Below are positions 1-6,710 of a stretch of 12,922 nucleotides of DNA, piece by piece. This DNA is from Natronohydrobacter sp. (GTDB taxonomy: Bacteria; Pseudomonadota; Alphaproteobacteria; Rhodobacterales; Rhodobacteraceae): NCBI GenBank assembly GCA_007123015.1, contig SKSL01000138.1, forward strand, positions 1-12,922, in the 5' to 3' direction. How positions within the stretch are numbered: position 1 is the first letter of the stretch; every line of letters starts with the position of its first letter. The notes below the pieces were generated by a model. It did no database searches. It was not told the origin of the DNA and saw only the letters and a program-made list of their open reading frames with translations. The translations under genes and the position numbers were made by a program.

Positions 1-1136
1 CCCGAGCCCGGAACCACCATGGCGCGCTTGACCTTGATCTTGCGGCCCTTCAGGATTTTGGCGGCCGCGCGCAGATCCTCGATCCGGCCATTGGTGCAGG
101 ACCCGATGAAAACTGTGTCGATCTCGATATCGGTCAGTTTCATGCCCGGTGTCAGGCCCATATAGTCGAGCGCACGCTGCGCGGCGCCAACCTTGCCGCC
201 AGTGAAGCTGTCAGGGTCCGGCACTGTGGCGGTGATCGGCAGCACATCTTCGGGGCTGGTGCCCCAGGTCACCACTGGGGCGATATCTTCGCCTTTGAGC
301 GTCACGACCTTGTCCCAATGCGCATCGGGGTCGGATTTCAGCGTCTTCCACCAAGCCAGCGCCGCATCCCATTGCGCGCCTTTGGGTGCATGCGGGCGGC
401 CCATGACATAGTCGAAGGTCTTCTGGTCGGGGGCGATCAGACCTGCGCGTGCACCGCCTTCGATGGCCATGTTGCACACGGTCATGCGGCCTTCCATCGA
501 CAGATCTTCAATCGCTTGCCCGCAATATTCGATCACATAGCCCGTGCCGCCAGCGGTCCCGGTCGCGCCGATCACCGACAGCGTGATATCCTTGGCGGTC
601 ACACCCGGCGCAAGGCGGCCTGTGATCTCGACCTTCATGTTCTTCGATTTCTTCTGGATCAGCGTCTGAGTGGCGAGCACATGCTCGACTTCAGACGTGC
701 CGATCCCATGCGCCAGCGCACCGAAAGCGCCATGTGTAGCCGTGTGGCTGTCACCGCAGACGACCGTCATGCCGGGCAGGGTCCAGCCCTGTTCGGGGCC
801 GACGATATGCACGATGCCCTGACGCACATCATTGACCGGGTAGTAATGCACACCGAATTCGCGGGCATTCTTGTCCAGCGCCTCGACCTGGATGCGGCTT
901 TCCGGGTTTTCGATCCCCTGCGCGCGATCCGGCGTCGTGGGCACATTGTGGTCCGGCACTGCGATGGTCTTTTCCGGTGCGCGCACCTTGCGCCCGCTCA
1001 GGCGCAGCCCTTCGAAAGCCTGCGGGCTGGTCACTTCGTGCACGAGATGGCGATCGATATACAGCAGGCAGGTGCCATCTGCATCTTCATGGACGACATG
1101 CGCGTCCCAGATCTTGTCATAGAGGGTCTTGGCCAT
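1..1136 (-). CDS. leuC: 3-isopropylmalate dehydratase large subunit (partial, 3' end outside window)
   Basis: LeuC, with the small subunit LeuD, isomerises 2-isopropylmalate to 3-isopropylmalate in cytosolic leucine biosynthesis. It is a [4Fe-4S] enzyme of the aconitase family. The minus strand reads from ATG at 1136 as an open frame of 378 codons (the family is about 466-470 residues) and leaves the window without a stop. The N-terminus begins MAKTLYDKIWDAHVV. Seen further in are the aconitase-type segment VCGDSHTATHGAFGALAHGIG and the first cluster-ligand segment, FIGSCTNGRIEDL. Its cysteine is residue 347, the position I recall for the first ligand in E. coli LeuC. The other two cluster cysteines lie in the missing C-terminal part. 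The Shine-Dalgarno before the ATG is poor. The gene is divergent from rsfS; leuD would be expected downstream, beyond the left edge. Family assignment is very secure. Confidence 0.96.
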   Translation of the reverse strand, partial: MAKTLYDKIWDAHVVHEDADGTCLLYIDRHLVHEVTSPQAFEGLRLSGRKVRAPEKTIAVPDHNVPTTPDRAQGIENPESRIQVEALDKNAREFGVHYYPVNDVRQGIVHIVGPEQGWTLPGMTVVCGDSHTATHGAFGALAHGIGTSEVEHVLATQTLIQKKSKNMKVEITGRLAPGVTAKDITLSVIGATGTAGGTGYVIEYCGQAIEDLSMEGRMTVCNMAIEGGARAGLIAPDQKTFDYVMGRPHAPKGAQWDAALAWWKTLKSDPDAHWDKVVTLKGEDIAPVVTWGTSPEDVLPITATVPDPDSFTGGKVGAAQRALDYMGLTPGMKLTDIEIDTVFIGSCTNGRIEDLRAAAKILKGRKIKVKRAMVVPGS

Positions 1137-1405
1137 TGGTCACAACTCTTGGCTGGAAAGAAGAATAGGCTTGCGAGAGCGGCGCAGCGGATGCGCGCAG
1201 ACACTAGCGAAGTCGTGCAAGCACGGACCGGGCTTCGCGCTGAAAGCGCTGCGGCAGGCGCGCGTGATCAGTCATGTCGAAAAAGCGAGTCATGTCCGCT
1301 CGATACGCCGAATCCGCCCGTAAGGCAACGGGTTTGGGCGACAGATACCCTGCGCGGGCTTCTGCCGAAGCCTGCTTTGCCGCGTTGCAAACATCAGATG
1401 AAATA

Positions 1406-1434
1406 TTGAGAAGCTCTCTTGCAGATGCTATATT
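1406..1434 (+). promoter_or_regulatory. Sigma-70-type promoter for rsfS-rlmH
   Basis: A -35 box TTGAGA (1406-1411, five of six matches to TTGACA) and a -10 box TATATT (1429-1434, five of six to TATAAT) are separated by exactly 17 bases. Transcription would begin near 1441, leaving a leader of about 25 bases. The only in-frame ATG (1425) and TTG (1419) lie inside or upstream of the -10 box, so transcripts from this promoter could not use them. Confidence 0.65.
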
Positions 1435-1453
1435 TGACTTTCTTGATCTTACC

Positions 1454-1459
1454 GGAGGA
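1454..1459 (+). promoter_or_regulatory. Shine-Dalgarno GGAGGA that decides the rsfS start
   Basis: GGAGGA sits 7 bases upstream of an in-frame CTG (1467-1469), ideal spacing for initiation. No ATG, GTG or TTG follows at a usable distance in this frame. The next in-frame ATG is inside the conserved core of the protein. Confidence 0.65.
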
Positions 1460-1466
1460 CAGTTCT

Positions 1467-1868
1467 CTGTCTTACACTGATACGACCAGCGTCGCCGCCC
1501 CGACAGAGACCGCGCCCGCCTCAGAGCCTACGAGTGATGCCATATTCGCACTTGTTCTGGCGTCTCTGGAAGATGACAAGGCTGAGGATATCGTCACAAT
1601 CGACCTGCGCGGCAAAACAGCGATCGCCGACCATATGGTGATCTGTTCCGGTCGCTCGACCCGACAGGTGTCCGCCATCGCGCAGAAATTGCTGGACCGC
1701 CTGAAAGAGACATTTCGCCTGACTGCGCGCTGCGAAGGCAAGGATGTCGGCGACTGGGTGCTGATCGACACGGGCGATGTGGTGGTGCATGTGTTCCGCC
1801 CGGAAGTGCGCGACTTCTACCAGCTTGAGAAGATGTGGATTGGCGCGGATGGCTCTTCGGCCAGCTGA
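1467..1868 (+). CDS. rsfS: Ribosomal silencing factor RsfS (Iojap/YbeB, DUF143 family)
   Basis: RsfS binds ribosomal protein uL14 on the large subunit and blocks subunit joining, damping translation when nutrients run low. The product is 133 residues if read from CTG 1467, within the normal family size. Conserved family segments are SLEDDKAEDIVTIDLRGK, a MVICSGRSTRQVSAIA block, a GDWVLIDTGDVVVHVF block and a C-terminal FYQLEKMW. The first 25 or so residues are a variable, Thr/Ala/Pro-rich lead. A longer frame opens at TTG 1419 or ATG 1425, but those codons overlap the predicted -10 box, while GGAGGA at 1454-1459 points to CTG 1467. The stop (TGA 1866-1868) overlaps the rlmH start by one base, so the two genes are co-translated. 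nadD, often upstream of this pair in other bacteria, is absent here. Family call is secure; the exact start is inferred. Confidence 0.93.
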   Translation: MSYTDTTSVAAPTETAPASEPTSDAIFALVLASLEDDKAEDIVTIDLRGKTAIADHMVICSGRSTRQVSAIAQKLLDRLKETFRLTARCEGKDVGDWVLIDTGDVVVHVFRPEVRDFYQLEKMWIGADGSSAS

Positions 1869-2338
1869 TGCGGGTGCATCTTTGTGCTGTCGGGCGCTTG
1901 CGCAAGGGGCCAGAGCGTGCGCTGATTTCCGACTATCTGGGGCGGTTCGGCCGGATCGGGCGGCAGTTGGCACTTGGCCCCTGCCTTGAGCATGAGGTCG
2001 ATGAGCGCAAGGCCAGTTCCATGTCGGCCCAGGCCCAGGCTCTGACCCGTGTGGTTCCGGATGGCGCGACCGTCATCGCGCTGGATGAGCGCGGCGATGG
2101 GCTGAATTCACGCGATCTGGCGCTCTATCTTGCAAGGCTGCGCGATGCGGGGCAGTCAGATGTTGCCTTCGTGATCGGCGGTGCAGACGGGCTGGACCCG
2201 GAATTTCGCGCAACCGCCCAGCGCCGGATTTCACTGGGCACGATGGTCTGGCCGCACATGCTGGTGCGGGTCATGCTGGCCGAACAGCTTTACCGCGCGG
2301 CCACGATCCTGTCGGGCAGCCCGTACCACCGGGATTGA
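1868..2338 (+). CDS. rlmH: 23S rRNA pseudouridine(1915)-N3-methyltransferase RlmH
   Basis: RlmH (YbeA, SPOUT class) methylates N3 of pseudouridine 1915 in helix 69 of 23S rRNA, using S-adenosylmethionine, on assembled 70S ribosomes. The product is 156 residues, the usual size (about 155). The N-terminus MRVHLCAVGRLRKGPER is typical. The SPOUT knot includes FVIGGADGLD (residues 101-110), the SAM-binding glycine loop, and the C-terminus ends RVMLAEQLYRAATILSGSPYHRD, the family signature with the catalytic-region Tyr-His near the end. The ATG shares its A with the TGA of rsfS (TGATG), so translation is probably coupled, and the pair is a common bacterial operon. The A-run directly after the stop is the T-tract of the terminator belonging to the opposing LysR gene. 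Confidence 0.97.
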   Translation: MRVHLCAVGRLRKGPERALISDYLGRFGRIGRQLALGPCLEHEVDERKASSMSAQAQALTRVVPDGATVIALDERGDGLNSRDLALYLARLRDAGQSDVAFVIGGADGLDPEFRATAQRRISLGTMVWPHMLVRVMLAEQLYRAATILSGSPYHRD

Positions 2339-2365
2339 AAAAACCAGAGCCTTTTGGGCTCTGGT
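2338..2365 (-). terminator. Intrinsic terminator of the LysR-family gene
   Basis: Nine-base-pair stem ACCAGAGCC (2343-2351) / GGCTCTGGT (2357-2365) with a 5-base loop. Read on the minus strand it is followed by six T residues (complement of the A-run 2338-2343), giving a standard Rho-independent terminator. On the plus strand the hairpin has no T-tract, so it would end rlmH transcripts only weakly. The T-tract overlaps the last base of the rlmH stop codon. Confidence 0.8.
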
Positions 2366-2376
2366 CAGGGGAGACA

Positions 2377-2400
2377 GGACAGGCGAGGGAAACCCTGTCC
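2377..2400. repeat. Second inverted repeat between rlmH and the LysR gene
   Basis: GGACAGG (2377-2383) and CCTGTCC (2394-2400) form a 7-base-pair stem with a 10-base loop, lying between the LysR stop codon and the main terminator. It has no T-run on either side. It may support termination or protect the 3' end of one of the convergent transcripts. Confidence 0.5.
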
Positions 2401-2423
2401 CGGAGGAAAGCTTGCGAAAGCGC

Positions 2424-3329
2424 CTACCAGCTGTCAGCCATGCGATGGCCGAATTTCTCGACCAGAAAATCGATCAGCGCGCGGACCTTGGGTTGCGTGT
2501 AACGCCCCGAAGGATAGACGGCATAAAGACTTTGCACATCCTGCGGCAGTTCTGGCATGACATCTTCGACCAGCCCGGATTTCATCGCGTTCGCGTACAG
2601 AAAACTTGGCAGATAGGCGATCCCCAGCCCGTTAATGGCCGCATTCAGTAGGGACTGGCCATCATTCACCGAGAACCAGGTCGAAGACCGCACTTGCCGC
2701 ACTTCGCCCGAAGGGGCCGTGATCTTCCAGACCGAACTTGCTGCATTATGCGAGTAATAGAGCAGACGGTGGGTGTTCAGATCATCGATCCGGGCCGGGC
2801 GACCATGTTTGGCCAGATACCCCGGCGCGGCGATCAGGCGCTGCGAGGCTTCGCAAATCTTGCGCGCCCGCAGGCTTGAATCGTCCATCTCGCCCATGCG
2901 GATGGCCAGATCGAACCCTTCGGAAATCAGCTCGATGAAGCGGTTCTTCAGCACCATATTGACCGAAACATCCGGGTAGCGGTTCAGAAACTCGCCCAGA
3001 ACGGGCGAAAGATGCGTGGCACCGAAATCCGTCGGCACAGCAATGCGCAAAATCCCCGAGGGGGCCGATTGCATGGCCGTGACCAGACTATCTGCCTCGC
3101 CCGCGTCATTGAGCACACGGCGGGCGCGGTCGTAATAGGCAAGGCCGATATCAGTTGGAATCACACGCCGGGTGGTGCGGTTCAGCAGGCGCGCCCCCAG
3201 ACGGGCCTCCAGCGCCGAGACATGCTTCGAAACTGCGGATTTCGAGATCCCCAGCTTGCGCGCTGCATCTGTGAACCCGCCCTGATCCACAACTGTGGCG
3301 AAGGCTTCCATCTCGGTTAGTCTGTCCAT
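2424..3329 (-). CDS. LysR-family transcriptional regulator
   Basis: A 301-residue LysR-type regulator, full length for the family. The N-terminal winged helix-turn-helix (about residues 1-60) reads MDRLTEMEAFATVVDQGGFT, then AARKLGISKSAVSKHVSALE (recognition helix) and LGARLLNRTTRR. The remainder is a periplasmic-binding-protein-like effector domain (about 90-295) with features such as LRIAVPTDFGATHLSPVLGEF and a GLGIAYLPSFL segment. It resembles the CrgA/DmlR-type subgroup. The ATG at 3329 is chosen because a GGGA stretch lies 6 bases upstream; an adjacent GTG (3332) would add one residue. The gene stands alone, 167 bases downstream of the moeA-like gene, and converges on rlmH, so no target can be read from a divergent partner. 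Its regulon and ligand are unknown; autoregulation is typical of the family but no operator is obvious. Confidence 0.93.
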   Translation of the reverse strand: MDRLTEMEAFATVVDQGGFTDAARKLGISKSAVSKHVSALEARLGARLLNRTTRRVIPTDIGLAYYDRARRVLNDAGEADSLVTAMQSAPSGILRIAVPTDFGATHLSPVLGEFLNRYPDVSVNMVLKNRFIELISEGFDLAIRMGEMDDSSLRARKICEASQRLIAAPGYLAKHGRPARIDDLNTHRLLYYSHNAASSVWKITAPSGEVRQVRSSTWFSVNDGQSLLNAAINGLGIAYLPSFLYANAMKSGLVEDVMPELPQDVQSLYAVYPSGRYTQPKVRALIDFLVEKFGHRMADSW

Positions 3330-3496
3330 CACGCATCCCTACGTATCCCGCGTCCTGCAAGTTTCACTGTCGTCACCAATTTGGGCAAGAATACGGTCGC
3401 GAGCCGACAGCACTGCGACAATGCGCAGATTTCAGGCGGATATCGTTCGAAATGGTCAACAGCGGTCCCGCAGGCGTATTCGGATGCTGACAGGGT

Positions 3497-5611
3497 TCAA
3501 AGTCCGAAGCTCGTGAACGGGACATAGCGCACCCGCGTTCCGGGTGTGATCGAAATCGCGTGATCCGGCAATTCGACCAGCCCTTCGGCCCAGCTCAAGC
3601 CGCTGATCCGTCCGGATCCTTCCGAGGCAAAGACCTCGACCGCGCCCTGGCTGTCCAGCCGCGCGCGCAGATATTCGCGCCGTCCCGGTTTCTTCTTTTT
3701 GCTGAAGGCGGCGGGCAGGTCGAAGCCTTGCGGGCTGATCCAGCCGCTGCCTGCGAGCGTTGAAAGTGCCGGGCGTCCAAAGATCAGCGTACAGACGAAG
3801 GCCGCAACCGGATTGCCCGGCAAGCCGATGACAGGGACACCATTCCAAAGTGCCAGCGCCAGCGGTCTCCCCGGCTTGAGTGCGATCCGCCAACTGGTCA
3901 GGTGCCCATGCTGGCGCAACAGGCGCGAGATATGATCCTCATCCCCGGCCGAAGCCCCGCCAGAGGTCAGGATCACATCGCAGCTTTCCGCCGCCTGATC
4001 GAGGGCCTTTGCGATGGTGGCCTCATCATCGGGCTGACACCCCAGATCGACCGGCTGATAGCCCCATTTGCGCGCGATTTCCAGCAGCATGGGGCGGTTC
4101 GCGTCGTAAATCTGGTGCGGTGCGGCAGCATGACTGGGGTCGGGCAGAATCTCGTCACCCGTGGACAGCACGCCGACGCGCAGTTTGCAGTGGACCGTCA
4201 GGTGATCAAGGCCCAGCGCAGAGGCCAGCGCCAGATCCGCCGGGGTCAGGATGCGACCAGTTTGCAGAAACGTGTCACCCGCAGCGATGTCCTCGCCTGC
4301 CTTGCGGGTATTGGCGCGCGGTTTCACCGGGCCATCAAAGGCCACCCGCGCCCCGTCGCTGGCGCAATCTTCCTCCAGCACGATCGTATCGACGCCTTGG
4401 GGCAGGATCGCGCCGGTCAGGATGCGGATGGCGTGACCCTGTGGCACCGTCTGCGTGTAGGGCTGCCCGGCTGCTGCGCGGCCCGCAACCAAGGGCAGCG
4501 TATGAGGGCCGTCGCCGCCCAGTGCGGCATGGGCGCAGCCATAGCCATCGACCGCCGAATTTGGCGCAGGTGGGTTGGCGCGGCGGGCAATCAGGTCCTG
4601 GGCAAGGATGCGCCCGCCTGCCTGCGCTGTCCTGATCTGCTCTGGTGTGGTGACGGAACTGAGCGCTGCGCGCAGCCGGTCCATGGCGTCATCTACCGGC
4701 ACCCAATCCACGCCTTGCGGCATGGCGAAACAGTCATTGCGCAGGCGCGGCGGGATCAGGTCGGGTTGGGTGAGGCTGGCCAGCAGTGCCGCGCCATGCC
4801 CTGCTCCAAGGATCCAGCCTTCTTCGCGTAAGGTGTCTGGCGGGGCTTCGGGCTGCATCATTGCGGCCAGATCGACGCTGTGGAAGGCGCGCGCCAGCAG
4901 ATCGACCTGCGCGGCATCCTTGCAGGCGTAACCTGTGCTGTCCTGCACGGCCTTGTCAATCAGCGAGAGATAGGTTTCGGCAAGGGTGATCGGGGCGGCG
5001 CGATCTTCCATCGGCCAGACGGCCAGCGCATCGCCAAACGCGGCGCGCAGACGCGCCAGATGCGCTTGGCCCAGCAGGCTTTGCGAGCCGACAGAGCCTG
5101 TTGTGTAGAGCTTCCACATCGGGTGCGCGCCGGAACAGAGCGCCTCGGTCGCGCGCAATTCGGCCAGCCCGTGACCGTGGCGCAATGTGCCCTTGCTGGG
5201 CAGGTCGGGCAGATCAAGCGTGTCGGGCCTGCCCCAGAACGGGCCAAGGCCGGGGAAATGGCGGTTGATCTCGGCCGCGACCTGAAAGCGGTTGTTGCGA
5301 TTTTTCGTATCATCCTCGATCCGGGCGGCCAGCCAGTCCCAGACCGCAAGCGCGCTGGGCTGGCCCGTCAGATGCGCGGCGAAACCCTTGGGAAAGCCGA
5401 AGCCGATATCGAAACTGATCAGCAGGCGCTGGTGTCGCGCAAGCATGTCCTGCATTTGGTCCTGCAGATGCGCGAGAGCCTCGGTCCGTGTGGCGAAATT
5501 CTGCGGCGGGGTGGCGATTGCACCGGCAGACCCGATCCAGATCGAATCGGCGCCGCGCTTGGGGGTCGAATTGGCGGACCAGTCCACGACAAGGATGCGG
5601 TCGAAGCTCAT
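3497..5611 (-). CDS. moeA: Molybdopterin molybdenumtransferase MoeA fused to an N-terminal RNase H-like (DUF429-type) domain
   Basis: A 704-residue two-part protein. The C-terminal part (about 303-704) is a complete MoeA, which inserts molybdate into adenylylated molybdopterin. Seen are NSAVDGYG (Asp355), LTGAILPQGVDTIVLEED, LRVGVLSTGDEI (Asp486), QIYDANRPML, LTSGGASAGDEDH and VIGLPGNPVAAF (Pro598, Pro601), all standard MoeA landmarks. The N-terminal part (about 1-285) is not found in ordinary MoeA of about 400 residues. It begins with a beta-strand and acidic residue (ILVVDWSAN, Asp10), then LLISFDIGFGFP (Asp68) and a helix CKDAAQVDLLARAF (Asp232, Asp237), an order matching the RNase H-fold DUF429/predicted-nuclease superfamily. 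That assignment is by eye and its function is unknown. The ATG overlaps the mobB stop as ATGA, making it the last gene of fdhD-mobA-mobB-moeA. No convincing terminator follows. The MoeA half is certain, the fold of the N-terminal half moderately so. Confidence 0.92.
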   Translation of the reverse strand: MSFDRILVVDWSANSTPKRGADSIWIGSAGAIATPPQNFATRTEALAHLQDQMQDMLARHQRLLISFDIGFGFPKGFAAHLTGQPSALAVWDWLAARIEDDTKNRNNRFQVAAEINRHFPGLGPFWGRPDTLDLPDLPSKGTLRHGHGLAELRATEALCSGAHPMWKLYTTGSVGSQSLLGQAHLARLRAAFGDALAVWPMEDRAAPITLAETYLSLIDKAVQDSTGYACKDAAQVDLLARAFHSVDLAAMMQPEAPPDTLREEGWILGAGHGAALLASLTQPDLIPPRLRNDCFAMPQGVDWVPVDDAMDRLRAALSSVTTPEQIRTAQAGGRILAQDLIARRANPPAPNSAVDGYGCAHAALGGDGPHTLPLVAGRAAAGQPYTQTVPQGHAIRILTGAILPQGVDTIVLEEDCASDGARVAFDGPVKPRANTRKAGEDIAAGDTFLQTGRILTPADLALASALGLDHLTVHCKLRVGVLSTGDEILPDPSHAAAPHQIYDANRPMLLEIARKWGYQPVDLGCQPDDEATIAKALDQAAESCDVILTSGGASAGDEDHISRLLRQHGHLTSWRIALKPGRPLALALWNGVPVIGLPGNPVAAFVCTLIFGRPALSTLAGSGWISPQGFDLPAAFSKKKKPGRREYLRARLDSQGAVEVFASEGSGRISGLSWAEGLVELPDHAISITPGTRVRYVPFTSFGL

Positions 5612-6108
5612 CCCTGCACCCCCAGATCGCCTAGGATGAAATCTGCAATTGCCTGCGTGTCGTTCAGATCAAGCAGCGGCAGATCGACCCCCTCCAGCAC
5701 TGTATCCGACGCGACGGCACGGATCGTGGCATTGCTGCGCGCGAGCAGGTCGCGCCCGGCGGCGGCGCGATAGGCCTCAATCTTGGGATGGGGGGCGCGC
5801 TTGTAGCCTTCGATCAGCACCAGATCTACGGGGGAAAGACGAGTGAGCAATTCGGCGAGCGGCGGCTCAGGCGCATTGCGCAATTCATGCATGACGGCCC
5901 AGCGGCGCGGCGAGGACAACACGACCTCGGTCGCGCCAGCGGTCCGGTGGCGGTAGGAATCGCGGCCCGGATGGTCGATTTCCGTGTCGTGATGGGCGTG
6001 TTTGACAGTCGAGACCCGCAGCCCCCGCGACACCATCTCGGTGACCAGCCCCTCCATCAGCGTGGTCTTGCCCGTGTTCTTCCAGCCCGTGACGCCGTAG
6101 ATCTTCAT
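5608..6108 (-). CDS. mobB: Molybdopterin-guanine dinucleotide biosynthesis adaptor protein MobB
   Basis: MobB is a P-loop GTPase that assists MobA in making the guanine-dinucleotide form of the molybdenum cofactor. It is helpful but not essential in E. coli. The product is 166 residues, close to the usual size. Near the start is MKIYGVTGWKNTGKTTLME, with the Walker A loop at residues 8-16. TVKHAHHDTEIDHPGRDSYR follows, which is highly characteristic of MobB, then RTAGATEVVLSS and the Walker B-like VDLVLIEGYK (Asp95, Glu100). The start codon overlaps the mobA stop by four bases (ATGA at 6105-6108), and its own stop overlaps the next start the same way. It therefore lies in the middle of a translationally coupled cofactor operon on the minus strand and is presumably made in fixed proportion to MobA and MoeA. 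Confidence 0.96.
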   Translation of the reverse strand: MKIYGVTGWKNTGKTTLMEGLVTEMVSRGLRVSTVKHAHHDTEIDHPGRDSYRHRTAGATEVVLSSPRRWAVMHELRNAPEPPLAELLTRLSPVDLVLIEGYKRAPHPKIEAYRAAAGRDLLARSNATIRAVASDTVLEGVDLPLLDLNDTQAIADFILGDLGVQG

Positions 6109-6710
6109 GCCTGCCCTGCGATCTGTTCGGCGATGGCAATATCGTCAGGCGTGTTGATGTTGAAGAAGGGATCGAACGGGTCGGTGCCGAATTCTGCTGT
6201 CCCTGCGCCGTGTTGGTCTGTCCAGAGCACGACCTTGCGCAAGCCCCCGACCAGCGCCGCGCGCAGGTCATCGCGCAAAGCGACCGGCCAGAGCCCGAAT
6301 GTCGGGTGCCGCCAGAGCTTGCCCCCTTCGCGCGTCGCGGCCAGCGCCAGACTGCTTGGCCCCGCCGCGGCCTGCAACTGCGCCACCAGATCGCGCGGGA
6401 AAAACGGCGTATCGGCGGCGACCGAGACGACAGCCTCCGCGCCCTGCGCCGCCGCCCAATCCATGCCCGCAAGCACCCCGGCCAAGGGGCCGGGCCAGTC
6501 AGGCAGGCTGTCTGGCAGCACGGGCAGGCCGTATCCGGCAAAGCGTGCGGGATCGCCATTGGCATTCAGTGCGATCTGGCCCACCTGTGGGCGCAGGCGA
6601 TCCAGAACATGATCCAGCAGCGGCTGGCCCGCAACTTCACGTAGCCCCTTGTCACCGCCGCCCATCCGCGTGGCCTTGCCCCCGGCCAGAATCACCCCGA
6701 AAGGCGTCAT
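6105..6710 (-). CDS. mobA: Molybdenum cofactor guanylyltransferase MobA
   Basis: MobA transfers GMP from GTP to Mo-molybdopterin, producing the (bis-)MGD cofactor used by DMSO-reductase-family enzymes such as formate dehydrogenase. The product is 201 residues, normal for the family, with a nucleotidyltransferase Rossmann-like fold. The signature loop is FGVILAGGKATRMGGGDKGL (residues 4-23). Asp100 in VVSVAADTPFFP is the expected metal-binding aspartate. PDWPGPLAGVLAGMDWA and the C-terminal FFNINTPDDIAIAE segment are also typical. The ATG at 6710 overlaps the fdhD stop (ATGA), and the stop overlaps mobB. Placement directly after fdhD suggests that bis-MGD for formate dehydrogenase is a main purpose of the operon. 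Cytosolic; no signal peptide is seen. Confidence 0.97.
   Translation of the reverse strand: MTPFGVILAGGKATRMGGGDKGLREVAGQPLLDHVLDRLRPQVGQIALNANGDPARFAGYGLPVLPDSLPDWPGPLAGVLAGMDWAAAQGAEAVVSVAADTPFFPRDLVAQLQAAAGPSSLALAATREGGKLWRHPTFGLWPVALRDDLRAALVGGLRKVVLWTDQHGAGTAEFGTDPFDPFFNINTPDDIAIAEQIAGQA

Larger units (their letters stand above)
1137..1466. other. Divergent intergenic region between leuC and rsfS
   Basis: About 330 bases without a convincing gene. The right end holds the rsfS promoter and Shine-Dalgarno. The middle holds a 9-base direct repeat AGTCATGTC (1270-1278 and 1288-1296), a tiny CGTGC-AA-GCACG inverted repeat (1214-1225) and a weak 29-codon minus-strand ORF (1204-1293). I could not find a good promoter for leuC, no leucine-rich leader peptide and no riboswitch-like structure. 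Longer open frames running rightward from the leuC region are antisense shadows of leuC. Confidence 0.6.

Noticed and set aside
1214..1225. Small inverted repeat CGTGC-AA-GCACG upstream of leuC as a terminator or attenuator
   Set aside because: The stem is only five base pairs with a two-base loop, no T-tract follows on either strand, and there is no adjacent leucine-rich leader peptide.
318..1409. A 363-codon plus-strand open frame opposite leuC
   Set aside because: Antisense shadow of leuC. The leuC translation shows clear family motifs through the whole stretch, while this frame gives no recognisable protein.
3902..5773. Long plus-strand open frames (309 and 297 codons) opposite the moeA-like gene and mobB
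   Set aside because: Shadow frames of high-GC coding sequence. The minus-strand products are recognisable enzymes across the same positions.
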